Source: a virus. Taken from it: a stretch of DNA of 27,026 nt. The DNA is taken from IMG/VR virus record IMGVR_UViG_3300020180_000109, positions 1 through 27,026 of that record; one strand, written 5' to 3'. Position numbers and translations under genes: made by a program. The notes beneath the pieces are model-generated. The model was not told the origin of the DNA. It worked only from the letters and a program-made list of their open reading frames with translations, and did not search any database. Shown one piece after another: positions 14,481 through 23,300 of this stretch (the stretch's first letter is position 1; the number at the start of each line of letters is the position of its first letter).

Positions 14481-15665
14481 GTGTTTAGATACAACACACA
14501 TAGCGCTTTAATTTCATCAGGGGACATTACATCGTTACAAACTGGCGATGGAGATATCCTTCAAATTAGCCGTGTTCAAGATTGCACCATTGGTTTTGAA
14601 ACACCAACGGATACGATCACATTTCTTGATACTAATATTGAGCTAGTGAGATTACAAGTTCCAACGGTAAATGTCACCTTAGAATATTTGACTACGAATG
14701 GCATGAACGAAAGAAATATTGGATTTGTTACCAATGGAACTTCGGGTGCATTCATAAAATTAGATCAAGAGAGAAATTTCTACTTTGTAGCCCAACAGGA
14801 TAGCCAAGATGCTGCGGGCGGCAGTCTGGAAGCGAGGAACGTTTTGGCGGTTGGCAATGCACTTTTGCAAGGCTATACCTTTTCGGCGGCGGTTGGGGAT
14901 TTTGCCCGTTCGACTTTAAACTATTCCGCTTTAAATATTTGTGTCAACGAAGGAAGTACTGGTTTGAATCCAGCTTTATCTTATACCGATGGGAGTGTTC
15001 TACCGGGAACCTATGCTCTACCCATAATCACGTCTCAAGTCACGGTCAATAGCCCGAACCCTGCCGATGATGTAACAGCAATTCACTCGAAAGACATTCT
15101 TTTAACGTTCTCTTCGGGCGCGGGAATGGGAGTCAATCTTTCGGGTTACTACGGTTGTCAATTGCAAAATTTTAATCTTTCGGTGTCGCTGGAAAGAGAA
15201 TCGGCTATATCGATGGGGCAAAAGTATCCGGCATCCAGATCTATTGTTTATCCAATTACGATTGAATTACAAGCGGAAGCGCACATTGATCGTTTTACAA
15301 AAGAATGTTTGCGCCAATATTTTTGCGATGTGGAACAACATAGCGTTACAATAACACTTAAACAGCCTTGTTCCGAACTGGTTGCCTTCGAAATTGGCCT
15401 TAATAATCTTCGCTTAGCGAATCAATCTTTCGTTGCAACTATCGGAGAAATCGATGTTGTAAACTTTACTTGGCAAGGGGTCATTCGTTCAGCTTTCGAT
15501 ACCGGAGCGAATTTGTTTATTACCTCTTACGAGGGAACTGAATTATGGATTCAGGAAAGTTGTTTTCCCGTTACGGGAGTGGATATCAATGGAGATTTCT
15601 ATTTTACGTCGGGCTGTTTCTACAGTAAATCTTTCGTTGAAAACATATTCCAGTACGGAACATAA
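14481..15665 (+). CDS. Probable tail tube (major tail) protein
   Basis: The 394-residue protein starts with GTG, the only sensible start since the next in-frame ATG is far downstream. It is dominated by beta strands with many Thr, Ser, Val and Asn. The segment 'LQNFNLSVSLERES' followed by 'IVYPITIELQAEAHI' and a helix 'FTKECLRQYFC' resembles a tail tube domain, whose beta hairpins stack into hexameric rings. Position just before the LamG tail protein and after the connector fits the major tail protein of a siphovirus. No transmembrane segment is seen. It is followed after 3 bp by the next gene. The assignment is inferred from fold-like pattern and context. Confidence 0.55.
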   Translation: MFRYNTHSALISSGDITSLQTGDGDILQISRVQDCTIGFETPTDTITFLDTNIELVRLQVPTVNVTLEYLTTNGMNERNIGFVTNGTSGAFIKLDQERNFYFVAQQDSQDAAGGSLEARNVLAVGNALLQGYTFSAAVGDFARSTLNYSALNICVNEGSTGLNPALSYTDGSVLPGTYALPIITSQVTVNSPNPADDVTAIHSKDILLTFSSGAGMGVNLSGYYGCQLQNFNLSVSLERESAISMGQKYPASRSIVYPITIELQAEAHIDRFTKECLRQYFCDVEQHSVTITLKQPCSELVAFEIGLNNLRLANQSFVATIGEIDVVNFTWQGVIRSAFDTGANLFITSYEGTELWIQESCFPVTGVDINGDFYFTSGCFYSKSFVENIFQYGT

Positions 15666-15668
15666 TTC

Positions 15669-17555
15669 ATGGCGGATCTTCCTTTCAATCCTTTCTATAA
15701 CGGGTATACGACAAGACAAAATATCTTAGCGTATGTCGATGGCCCCGATAATGTAGGGCAAGTTTTAACTTCTGGACAATTTTACTCTGGCCGTTGGGGA
15801 GGTTGGTATAGTATCGCGTCTCAATCATTTAAATATGCCAAAGCGTCGAACAACAGTTTTAATCTTACGGTAAATAGCGACGGAACCAATTTTGGAAATC
15901 TAATACCGCCAGCGACATCGAACATTCTTCGTATATCAAATGTCGGAATGGCATTTGATGAAAACGCGAATCCTGTGATGTCATTTCAAGATAACGGAGA
16001 TTCTAATGTGGGATTTTTTAACCCGCCTTTGGTTACGGTTGCTACAACCGGATTAAGTCTCCAGTTTTCGGGAAAAAATGCCGTCTTGTTTGCAACGGTT
16101 CAAACGAACTATCCTTATGGAATTCCAAATTTTCTATATAAAAGATATCAGACAGGCGACGTAGCTTGTTATTACAGTATTGAAAATGATAAAATTTATT
16201 CTAGATATAAAAGTGAAAATTTCGCCATTCAGCGCTTAATGTCTTCTGGCGTTCCCAATAGCGGAATGGCATTTGCAAATATTAATGTCTATCCATTTAT
16301 CGATAGAACGAGTCAAGAATATCCGCCGTTTCGAAAAGTATACTCGTCGATTTCCGCCGATGGAAGAACTTTAAGACTAATACAGGGCGCTCCAACAATC
16401 AATTTTGCCGCTGATACATTCCAAAATTATCTTAGTGGAGAAGCGCCAGCGGTTTTGGTTTCGGGCTATGGAAGATGGATCGTTTCGACTTTATTGGGTG
16501 CCACAGTTGGGAGACAATTCACCGCGCAGCCTCGGGTGCAAGACGATTTTGAAGCGTATTCGTCCGGAGAAATAGCTAATTTAATCAGCGGATATCTCGT
16601 TTACCCTCAGATTACAGTTCCGACAACCGGGAGGGTATACGTGCAAGGCTTACTCATTGAACCCTATACTGGTTATGCAACGGGGTATGATACTACTTTC
16701 GATAAAGGTTTTATAAATTTTAAAACGATTGTCGTCGCCACATCGGGGAGGTCTTATGACCCCGATTTATATTTCTTTGAGGGGTATGAAAATTATGCGT
16801 CGGGTTTAAGAAATACATTTCTTAGCTTCATCACTGGAAAACAATATAATGGTGTAAATGGAAGCGACGGGAGATCTTTTGCGGGATGGTCCCCATTGCA
16901 ATTTTTAGGTATTCTTAGCGGGCTACAAAATCTGGGACTTGGACCCGCGCCTTTTACCGGAAGCGGGAGATTGAACATAGGAAATAACGATTTGATAACG
17001 AGAAATTATGTAGGATATCCCTATAAGGGAACCGGTATTTTCTTCAACAACAATGTATTTTCTTGGCAAAGACCTTTGGACCCCATTACCGATTTTACAG
17101 TTGAAATTGCCGCTTGGCCTAGTGGTTGGGCGACTTCAGATGCGAAAATTATTGAGGCAAATCCTGTCGCTGGTTTTTCCTTGGGGAGATATTCCACAAC
17201 CAATAATGTCGCGTTTATACTAAATAATGTAACTCACACGGGCACATTTTCACTAGGTTTAAATGATTGGAATTTCTTATCGTTCTCTAGGAGTGGCGGC
17301 GTTGGTTCTCTCTATTGGAGCGGTAATCTTATGAATACTTTTCCAGTCAGCACGGGCGCTATTACGGGCGGCGTTACGGTTAGTTTCGGTAAAAACTTTA
17401 CCTCAAACAGTCAAAGATTTCTTGGATACCTCGACGAATTTAGATTCTGGGATACGGTCCGAACCACCGGAGAGATTTATCGAGATTGGAATATTTTAAT
17501 AAATCCACAACCTGATTTGATAGGCTATTTCTCGTTAAGAGACTACTCGTCTTGA
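15669..17555 (+). CDS. LamG-domain tail protein, likely receptor-binding
   Basis: The 628-residue protein is beta-rich. The C-terminal ~170 residues (about 455-625) form a LamG/concanavalin-like domain: 'DFTVEIAAWPSGW', 'SDAKIIEANPVAGFSLGRY', 'DWNFLSFSRSG', 'GSLYWSGN', then YLDEFRFWDTVRTTGEIYRD and a C-terminal strand LIGYFSL. It shares this domain with the minus-strand gene ending at 19273. Residues about 300-390 contain F-x-x-Y-x-SG segments (DDFEAYSSG, YENYASGLR) that recur in the partner protein too. Such domains bind sugars at the host surface. The stop codon TGA (17553-17555) lies at the edge of the omega-RNA-like segment, so the last residues may have been replaced when that segment arrived. 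Confidence 0.75.
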   Translation: MADLPFNPFYNGYTTRQNILAYVDGPDNVGQVLTSGQFYSGRWGGWYSIASQSFKYAKASNNSFNLTVNSDGTNFGNLIPPATSNILRISNVGMAFDENANPVMSFQDNGDSNVGFFNPPLVTVATTGLSLQFSGKNAVLFATVQTNYPYGIPNFLYKRYQTGDVACYYSIENDKIYSRYKSENFAIQRLMSSGVPNSGMAFANINVYPFIDRTSQEYPPFRKVYSSISADGRTLRLIQGAPTINFAADTFQNYLSGEAPAVLVSGYGRWIVSTLLGATVGRQFTAQPRVQDDFEAYSSGEIANLISGYLVYPQITVPTTGRVYVQGLLIEPYTGYATGYDTTFDKGFINFKTIVVATSGRSYDPDLYFFEGYENYASGLRNTFLSFITGKQYNGVNGSDGRSFAGWSPLQFLGILSGLQNLGLGPAPFTGSGRLNIGNNDLITRNYVGYPYKGTGIFFNNNVFSWQRPLDPITDFTVEIAAWPSGWATSDAKIIEANPVAGFSLGRYSTTNNVAFILNNVTHTGTFSLGLNDWNFLSFSRSGGVGSLYWSGNLMNTFPVSTGAITGGVTVSFGKNFTSNSQRFLGYLDEFRFWDTVRTTGEIYRDWNILINPQPDLIGYFSLRDYSS

Positions 17556-17623
17556 ACCTCCCCCGGCTAAAGCCGAGGGATTCTGAATCAGTGAATTGTT
17601 CTGCGGATGCAGAGCAATGCTCA
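17553..17623 (-). ncRNA. Omega-RNA-like / IS200-IS605 right-end hairpins
   Basis: Read on the minus strand, the segment begins at the stop codon of the 18469 gene, shows a GAGC-ATT-GCTC hairpin (17622-17612), an overlapping TCTGC-ATCC-GCAGA hairpin (17613-17600), then AGAACAATTC, then AGAATCCC leading into a strong 10-bp hairpin (17581-17560, loop of two), then GGGGGAGGTTCAA. This order (short hairpin, GAACAA, spacer, GAATCCC hairpin, GGGGAG-N-TTCAA) is the layout of IS200/IS605 right ends and the omega RNA scaffold of TnpB. The main stem pairs fully as minus-strand RNA (one G-U) but has a C-A mismatch as plus-strand RNA, and it has no T-run, so it is not a normal intrinsic terminator. No tnpB, tnpA or left end is in the window. 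Confidence 0.6.
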
Positions 17624-18469
17624 CGCGTATCGTTCGACAATGAGCGAACTGATTCGAAGCTTACAAGTAAAAAACGGAGAGTAAATAATTACACCCTTGG
17701 GTTTCTGTAAAGGAATTCCGCCCGCAGTAAAATCGTGGGTATACGGAGTTCCAGAGCTAATCCAAGTGTTATTTGGGTAGGCCGTGCCGCCAGCCATTTG
17801 GCGAGTCGCCAAAACATTTGGATCTGAAGTCTGGGTGATTCCTGCCGGGGTCGAATCCATAAAGGCGAAATTGATTCTGTTTGTGGAGGGATTGTATTTC
17901 ATTCCAACCCCGTTTAAATTAGTAAAGCCCGTATTGTTTTGAGGCAAATAACTGTTACCGCCCGGCCTACCGGGGAATGTGGGGGCCGCACCCACGGTAT
18001 TGGATCTAAAGACTCCGGTAAAATTTCCAGAAGTGCTAACGGCACCAACAAAGAATTCGTAGTGAATAGCGCCGTCTTCTAGTAAATAGCCAGCTTGAGT
18101 AGCCCTTACTTGAAAAGTAGAGGGAGATTGGTATGGATCAGTTGTTAGGCCGACAAAGGTTGTTCCGTTACTCGATCCATTGGCATTTGGAACGCCATAA
18201 AATTCTCGAATATTCCCCGTCCAACCAATAAACCCCATCCAATAGTTGTTAGAAGGGTTGCCAGCAGCCAAGTTCTCAACGAAGGAATTGGCAAGAAATT
18301 CATTATTACCCGTGACACTAACAATAGACAAAGCCATCCCCATGCGGATTTCCGTCCAATCATCGCCAAAATCGAAAGGATAGATAAGTGCCTCGCGAGG
18401 CTCTAAAATAAGCATTGTGTCGATCAGAGCGCCCGTTTGACCAAACTTTTTTTCGAAAATTATCGCCAT
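17621..18469 (-). CDS. Unknown protein, paralogue A of a tandem pair
   Basis: The 282-residue protein is beta-rich and aromatic, with no signal peptide or membrane helix. It shares a frame of motifs with its upstream neighbour (18503-19261): MA-I-F start, 'LEPREAL-Y-FDFGD' near residues 22-37, 'E-RMG' and the terminal 'SLIVERY'. The middle regions have diverged. The family is unknown to me. It is last in the minus-strand tail block, next to tail tip and LamG genes, so a tail fibre, tip or adhesion-associated role is likely by position. A promoter candidate lies 14 bp before the start, so it may be transcribed separately. Its last codons overlap the start of the omega-RNA-like segment. Confidence 0.65.
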   Translation of the reverse strand: MAIIFEKKFGQTGALIDTMLILEPREALIYPFDFGDDWTEIRMGMALSIVSVTGNNEFLANSFVENLAAGNPSNNYWMGFIGWTGNIREFYGVPNANGSSNGTTFVGLTTDPYQSPSTFQVRATQAGYLLEDGAIHYEFFVGAVSTSGNFTGVFRSNTVGAAPTFPGRPGGNSYLPQNNTGFTNLNGVGMKYNPSTNRINFAFMDSTPAGITQTSDPNVLATRQMAGGTAYPNNTWISSGTPYTHDFTAGGIPLQKPKGVIIYSPFFTCKLRISSLIVERYA

Positions 18470-18480
18470 ATTATGTTATA

Positions 18481-18489
18481 AATACACTA
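18481..18489 (-). promoter_or_regulatory. Candidate late promoter, minus strand, before 18469 gene
   Basis: TAGTGTATT on the minus strand (18489 to 18481) in the 33-bp gap between the two paralogues, 14 bp before the ATG of the downstream one. The upstream box is weak (CAATAAC about 20 bp upstream, overlapping the stop codon of the previous gene). Confidence 0.42.
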
Positions 18490-18502
18490 TTTTTTGAGGA
18501 GG

Positions 18503-19261
18503 TTATTGATATCTTTCTACTACCAAAGAATGAATTCTTGACCTACTAGAAAAATAAGGCGAATAAATAAACGCCGAATTAAGCTCGTTCGGGAAGTATC
18601 CAGTCATTGGTTGGCCTTGTATAAAGGAGGTGTTTAAAGAAGTGCTGATCAAACGTCTGCAACTAAAAACGCTATAGTCTGTTGTAAGTTCATCTGGACT
18701 AGAGTTTTGAGTGGTCGATAACCATCCGGTTCCGCTATAATTACTACCCCTTCTGAGGGTAATGCAATTAAATTTGGCATAAAGTCCGGCACTCGCCGCC
18801 GATGTAATCATGGTTCGGGGACCGTTTGCGTTAGTTACTCCATTGTATACGGTTCTTCCGCTGTAAGCGATTCCGTTATTGGCCACCCCACTGACAACCG
18901 CTAATCGGGCCGTTCCATTAAAATTGAAATAGTCAATATTTCCTTGGATACTATGTAGTAATCCCGGAATAGTTGTACACCCCGCGAAAACAACTCCAGT
19001 TTCTCCATTATATGGCAGTCTAAAAGAAGAATCTTTGAACCCAATAAAAAGCTGCCCTTGTGGGGAATTGTCTGTAATCGAATCATTAAATGCTCCGGGA
19101 TAATTTTGATTATCATTTCCGTTTTGTGTTTGACTGACAAAAAAGCCCATACGAAGCTCTCTCCAATCACCGAAGTCGAAAGTATATAAAAGAGCTTCTC
19201 TCGGTTCTAATATAACGCATTTTTCACCTGATGCGACTGATTTTAAGAATATCGTTGCCAT
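18503..19261 (-). CDS. Unknown protein, paralogue B of a tandem pair
   Basis: The 252-residue protein shares 'ILEPREALLYTFDFGDWREL' (about residues 16-35), an 'RMGFFVS' segment and a C-terminal 'SLVVERYQ' with the following gene. The intervening region is Asn/Gly/Ser-rich and beta-like, with 'GQLFIGFKDSSFRLPYNGETG'-type strands (given by motif). No known domain is recognised. Spacing to the LamG gene is 11 bp, so the two probably share a transcript. It starts MATIFLK, which parallels MAIIFEK of paralogue A. The pair probably arose by gene duplication, then diverged, as happens with surface-exposed tail proteins. Confidence 0.65.
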   Translation of the reverse strand: MATIFLKSVASGEKCVILEPREALLYTFDFGDWRELRMGFFVSQTQNGNDNQNYPGAFNDSITDNSPQGQLFIGFKDSSFRLPYNGETGVVFAGCTTIPGLLHSIQGNIDYFNFNGTARLAVVSGVANNGIAYSGRTVYNGVTNANGPRTMITSAASAGLYAKFNCITLRRGSNYSGTGWLSTTQNSSPDELTTDYSVFSCRRLISTSLNTSFIQGQPMTGYFPNELNSAFIYSPYFSSRSRIHSLVVERYQ

Positions 19262-19272
19262 AATTTTGTTTT

Positions 19273-20385
19273 TTAGAGTTTTAAATAACCGATTAATCCC
19301 GCTGAATTAACGATAGAACCCGTTGCTCCAGAGGCAATTTCGTCTCGTGACCTCACGTAGTTCCAAATCCGAACTTCATCGATCCATCCCTGATATTGTT
19401 GAGAATTTCCATTAGTCATACGACGGCCAATAAAATAATCCCAATTGTTCAAAATCGTAAAATTAATTTGTGGCCCCGAATTTCTTCTCATCCCGCTGAT
19501 ATAAAAAGTTCCGCTTATACCGCTTTTCACAAACGCAACGTGTGTCCATGATTGCTCGGAAATTGAGACATCACAATTGAAGGCGCTTCCGGTAACACCA
19601 GCCCTAAGAAAGTCCGTGCTCGCGTTTCTACTTACAGTAAAACCAGATTGGCTATTGTGGTCGATCAATCTCGCATCAGCATCTCCCCAACCACTGCGTC
19701 TCATTTGGAATTCAACAGTAAAGTCATTGATAGCAGCCGGGTCTTTGTACAACTGTAAAAAAGTTCCGTTCCGCAAGAAAAGTCCCGATTCTTTATTATT
19801 ATAACCAAGCCGAGTATTTCCTGCGCGATCCCATCCGCCAGTGAATATAAGACCCGACCCCGTGAATGTGGCTGGGGGCGATGCGCCGTGATTAACAAAA
19901 CTTGTTCCCGTCACAATAAATACGGGGGGTATCCAACCCCAAATAGTCGTACCGGTTCCAAAATAAGGCATTGGCCCCGATGCTGTCCAGCCCGAATAAA
20001 GTCCGGTGAAAATTAAACTATCCCCTGTAACAATAGGATATTTTCTCCAATCATCCATTATAAACGAGTAAGCATTAAACGCCTTTCCTGTTGTATATAA
20101 GGGAACGGGTAGAGGATTAAAAACGCCGCTATAGTCGGTCGTAAAACCAGTCAGAGCGCCAGACGCATATTGGTCAAAAGGCTCTACGAAATATGAACTT
20201 GCTAAGAAACTGGTTCCCGTTGAAAATCCAGTTCGTGGAAGATTAAACCCATTTTCGTATACGAATCCAGATTTATAAGTATCCCTAAAACCATCATTAT
20301 ATATATCAAAGGCTTCATATAAACCCGTATATACGAGTAAAGCAAGATCGCTTTGAGAAAATAAAGTAAAAGGAAATGGGATCAT
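19273..20385 (-). CDS. LamG-domain tail protein, second copy
   Basis: The 370-residue protein carries a C-terminal LamG/concanavalin-like domain at about residues 205-370 (INDFTVEFQMRRSGWGDADA, then 'GFTVSRN', 'SWTHVAFVKSG', 'GTFYISG', WIDEVRIWNYVRSRDEIASG, and a final LIGYLKL strand). These elements line up with the C terminus of the plus-strand gene at 15669. The N-terminal part has the same F-x-x-Y-x-SG segments (EPFDQYASGALTG, EAFDIYNDGF). It begins 1 bp after the stop codon of the J-like gene, so it is translated from the same messenger. It is likely a receptor-binding or tail-tip accessory protein attached to the J-like tip. Confidence 0.75.
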   Translation of the reverse strand: MIPFPFTLFSQSDLALLVYTGLYEAFDIYNDGFRDTYKSGFVYENGFNLPRTGFSTGTSFLASSYFVEPFDQYASGALTGFTTDYSGVFNPLPVPLYTTGKAFNAYSFIMDDWRKYPIVTGDSLIFTGLYSGWTASGPMPYFGTGTTIWGWIPPVFIVTGTSFVNHGASPPATFTGSGLIFTGGWDRAGNTRLGYNNKESGLFLRNGTFLQLYKDPAAINDFTVEFQMRRSGWGDADARLIDHNSQSGFTVSRNASTDFLRAGVTGSAFNCDVSISEQSWTHVAFVKSGISGTFYISGMRRNSGPQINFTILNNWDYFIGRRMTNGNSQQYQGWIDEVRIWNYVRSRDEIASGATGSIVNSAGLIGYLKL

Positions 20386-20386
20386 C

Positions 20387-23300
20387 TTACTTAAAGTCTT
20401 TCGATAGGATGGCGCGGATTACAGTCCCATCATAAGCGCACGTAAGGGTATCCCTCGCTAGGGTATCGGGTGTTAAAGTTGGAATTGTTCCACCGGGAAA
20501 CTTAAATACCGTATTATAAGTCAATGCCCGACCGCCACCCGCGTCTTGGTCTATGAACCAAATATATGTTGCGCCAGCGGCTAGATTGGTTGGAGCACCT
20601 AATATTCGAGACCCACCTAGGGTAACTTGAAAAACATTTCCCGTTAAACAGTCTGTAGCGATTGTCGCAGCGTCAACTAGGTTAATAATACCTTTATTGA
20701 TATTCGCACGAGAGGTTGTCGGACTTGTGACTTCCCTTAAATTACCCGTGATAGTGAGTAGATCCCCGCTGATCGTTATCGAATTAGATCCACGGAAAAT
20801 CGAAAGACCGTGACCTGACCTTAAGATGTCGCCACTGATCGTAATCGTCTGCCCGTCTTGAGTATAATTTAAGAAACCCGTACTCTTTAATATAACCCCT
20901 GCTTCGATAAAAGGGTTATCATTCGAACGTATCCCAGTGACGCCAAGATTGGTTCGCATTACAATCGGCCCATAGATAGGGCAACCGCTGACACCAAATG
21001 AGTCGATGATTGAATACCATAACTTGTACGCTCCCGTCATGCGATGGGTGATAAATCCCGCGACGGATTGACTTTCACCGCTCTTATTTTGAAAAGTCGG
21101 AGTTAAATCGGGAACATCGTTGCTGTACCAAAAGTAAACCCCACTAATGTCTGTATCTCTGGGATCAGGGTCAATGTTATATTGAAACCCACCATTCGCA
21201 CCATAAAAACCTGAATTTATAGGGGATCGCGGAGCGGGATTGGTAATATTGATTGCACCACCGACAATTGTAGAGCCGAAAATGTCGCTAGTTTCCACTT
21301 GAAACTTCCAAGTTCTCAAGCGCCCCCCGGTGAAATTATAAATAATTCCTGTAGGAATATCGAAGTGCGTAATACTTGGATCTTCAACAATGTAAGGTTG
21401 GGAAATTTGAGTCCCGCCAACGGTCATTGCAGTTAATCTATATGTATCTAAAAATTGAACCTTTGGATCAGGATTTCCATTTGTATCGTAAATAGTGTCC
21501 CATGAAATTCCGGGTTGAACACCGAAATAACCCGTTGTAATACCGGACGAGTTGGGTGAAACTGTATTTGGATCTCCGTTAAAATAAACCGATAAACCAG
21601 TAACAACGGGAGGTCCGCCTACAGGATTTGTTGTAGGAACAACATAAAAACCAGAGACGAATGTTGACTCCTTACCTCCGTAAGAGACTGCCCCTAGAAG
21701 GAAATTATGCCTTCCAGTTTTAATTACTGGATAAGTTGTATTTCGAGATTGGGGATTCGCAAAGTTAATCCAGTTCCCACCGTGAACTTGACCAGATACG
21801 CGATAATATGCTAAAACGGCGGAAGCAGAACCAGTCCAATTTAATTGTATGTAAGCGAAATAGTCGTTATTATTGAGCAACCCTGTAACTGGGGTAACAC
21901 TAAAGTTAGATGGTGGAGTAATCGCCGTTCCATCCCCGGTATTCGCGGGTAAAGACTGAACTGAATATGAGCGTTCGATGGAATAGTTAATGCCAGTTGA
22001 GTATTCCAATCCTAAAATTTCAAGCGTTCCGGGTTTCCCCTCAGAAGTCGCCAAGCAACGATATAGAAGAGATTTGTCCGCGACGGTCGCGGCATCACCC
22101 GACGCCGAAATAATAAAGGTTGTCCCTTTATTTAACTCTATCCCGAAACCAGCATTCGCGGTAATCGTACTATAATTGCCGGGGGTGTTTAAAAGAAGTC
22201 TCGTTTGGATTTGAGAATTTCTAATCAAAGGAATTTGGGAAGACCCGGTAATCTGGTTCGGATCATCTAAATTACCAGTAGGCGTGATACAAGAAAGATT
22301 ATATGAAAAACCAGCGTCTAAAGTTATAGTTCTATCAAGGGTAATAGCTGTTTTATTAACACTAAAATCGATAATTCTTCCACCCTGTTGTTTATTAAAA
22401 CGATAGTTGTCATAAACGGAAAAAACATCGCCGGGACGAAGATAGTTTCCATATTGTCCGACAGAGAATGTAATGGTTTCAGTAATTAACCGCTCCGTTT
22501 GGAGAATCCATGAACCCAAACGATAAGCTTGACCTTTAGATGTGCAAGCGAATGCGGTAACTTCCTTTTCAATATACCCATAGCGTAAAATACCCTCTTG
22601 ATCTTCGATTCTTTCAATTGCTTCTCGATAAAGGTCTGAGGGATCAGTATATCGAACGATTATAACAGTTGACCGAGTATTTTTGGCAGTATCGGCGTAT
22701 TGAAAAGACCCATTTACAATATTGGCGTTTGTGTAATTATAAACTGGGCCTTTATCGGAATTTTGAGTGGCGAAAATCTTGCCATTCGCAAAATACATCA
22801 TTCCACGAAATGCTGAAACTATATTTTGAAGTAAATCGTAGGCTTCGGTTCTTTGTTGTAGAGAACAATTTACGGTGTATCGAGGTTCTGATCCACCCTT
22901 TCCGTTATCAACCATTTCATCGCAATGCTGGGCGATTTCATATAGGCTCCATTTATCAACCCATTGTGTCGCAACGTATTTTCCCAAACCGTATCGTTTA
23001 TTGGTGATTAAATCATATAAAATCCAAGCGGGGTTATTGGTCCATTTTAAAGTCGAATCAAAGGTTCCATTCCAGACTGAAGGGTAAACGGCGGAAGTAT
23101 AGGTTCCGTCAGAATTTATAACTGTTGGTGTATATCCTTGCGGAACCTGAATTTGCGCCCCATCTAATTCGTATGCTCTTGAAGGGATAGCGGGAAATTG
23201 TTCTGCGTCTAGTATAGTGCCAACTAAAACAGACGTTGGGTAGCTGAGAGAACTAGAGGAGATAACCGAAAGCGATTCAAAATATAATTCATTTTGGGTT

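Noticed and set aside
17556-17620. Plain bidirectional intrinsic terminator between the converging blocks
   Set aside because: The stem is strong, but neither side has a T-run, the plus-strand RNA has a C-A mismatch, and extra hairpins and conserved-looking spacers fit an IS200/IS605 right end better. Some termination role is still possible.
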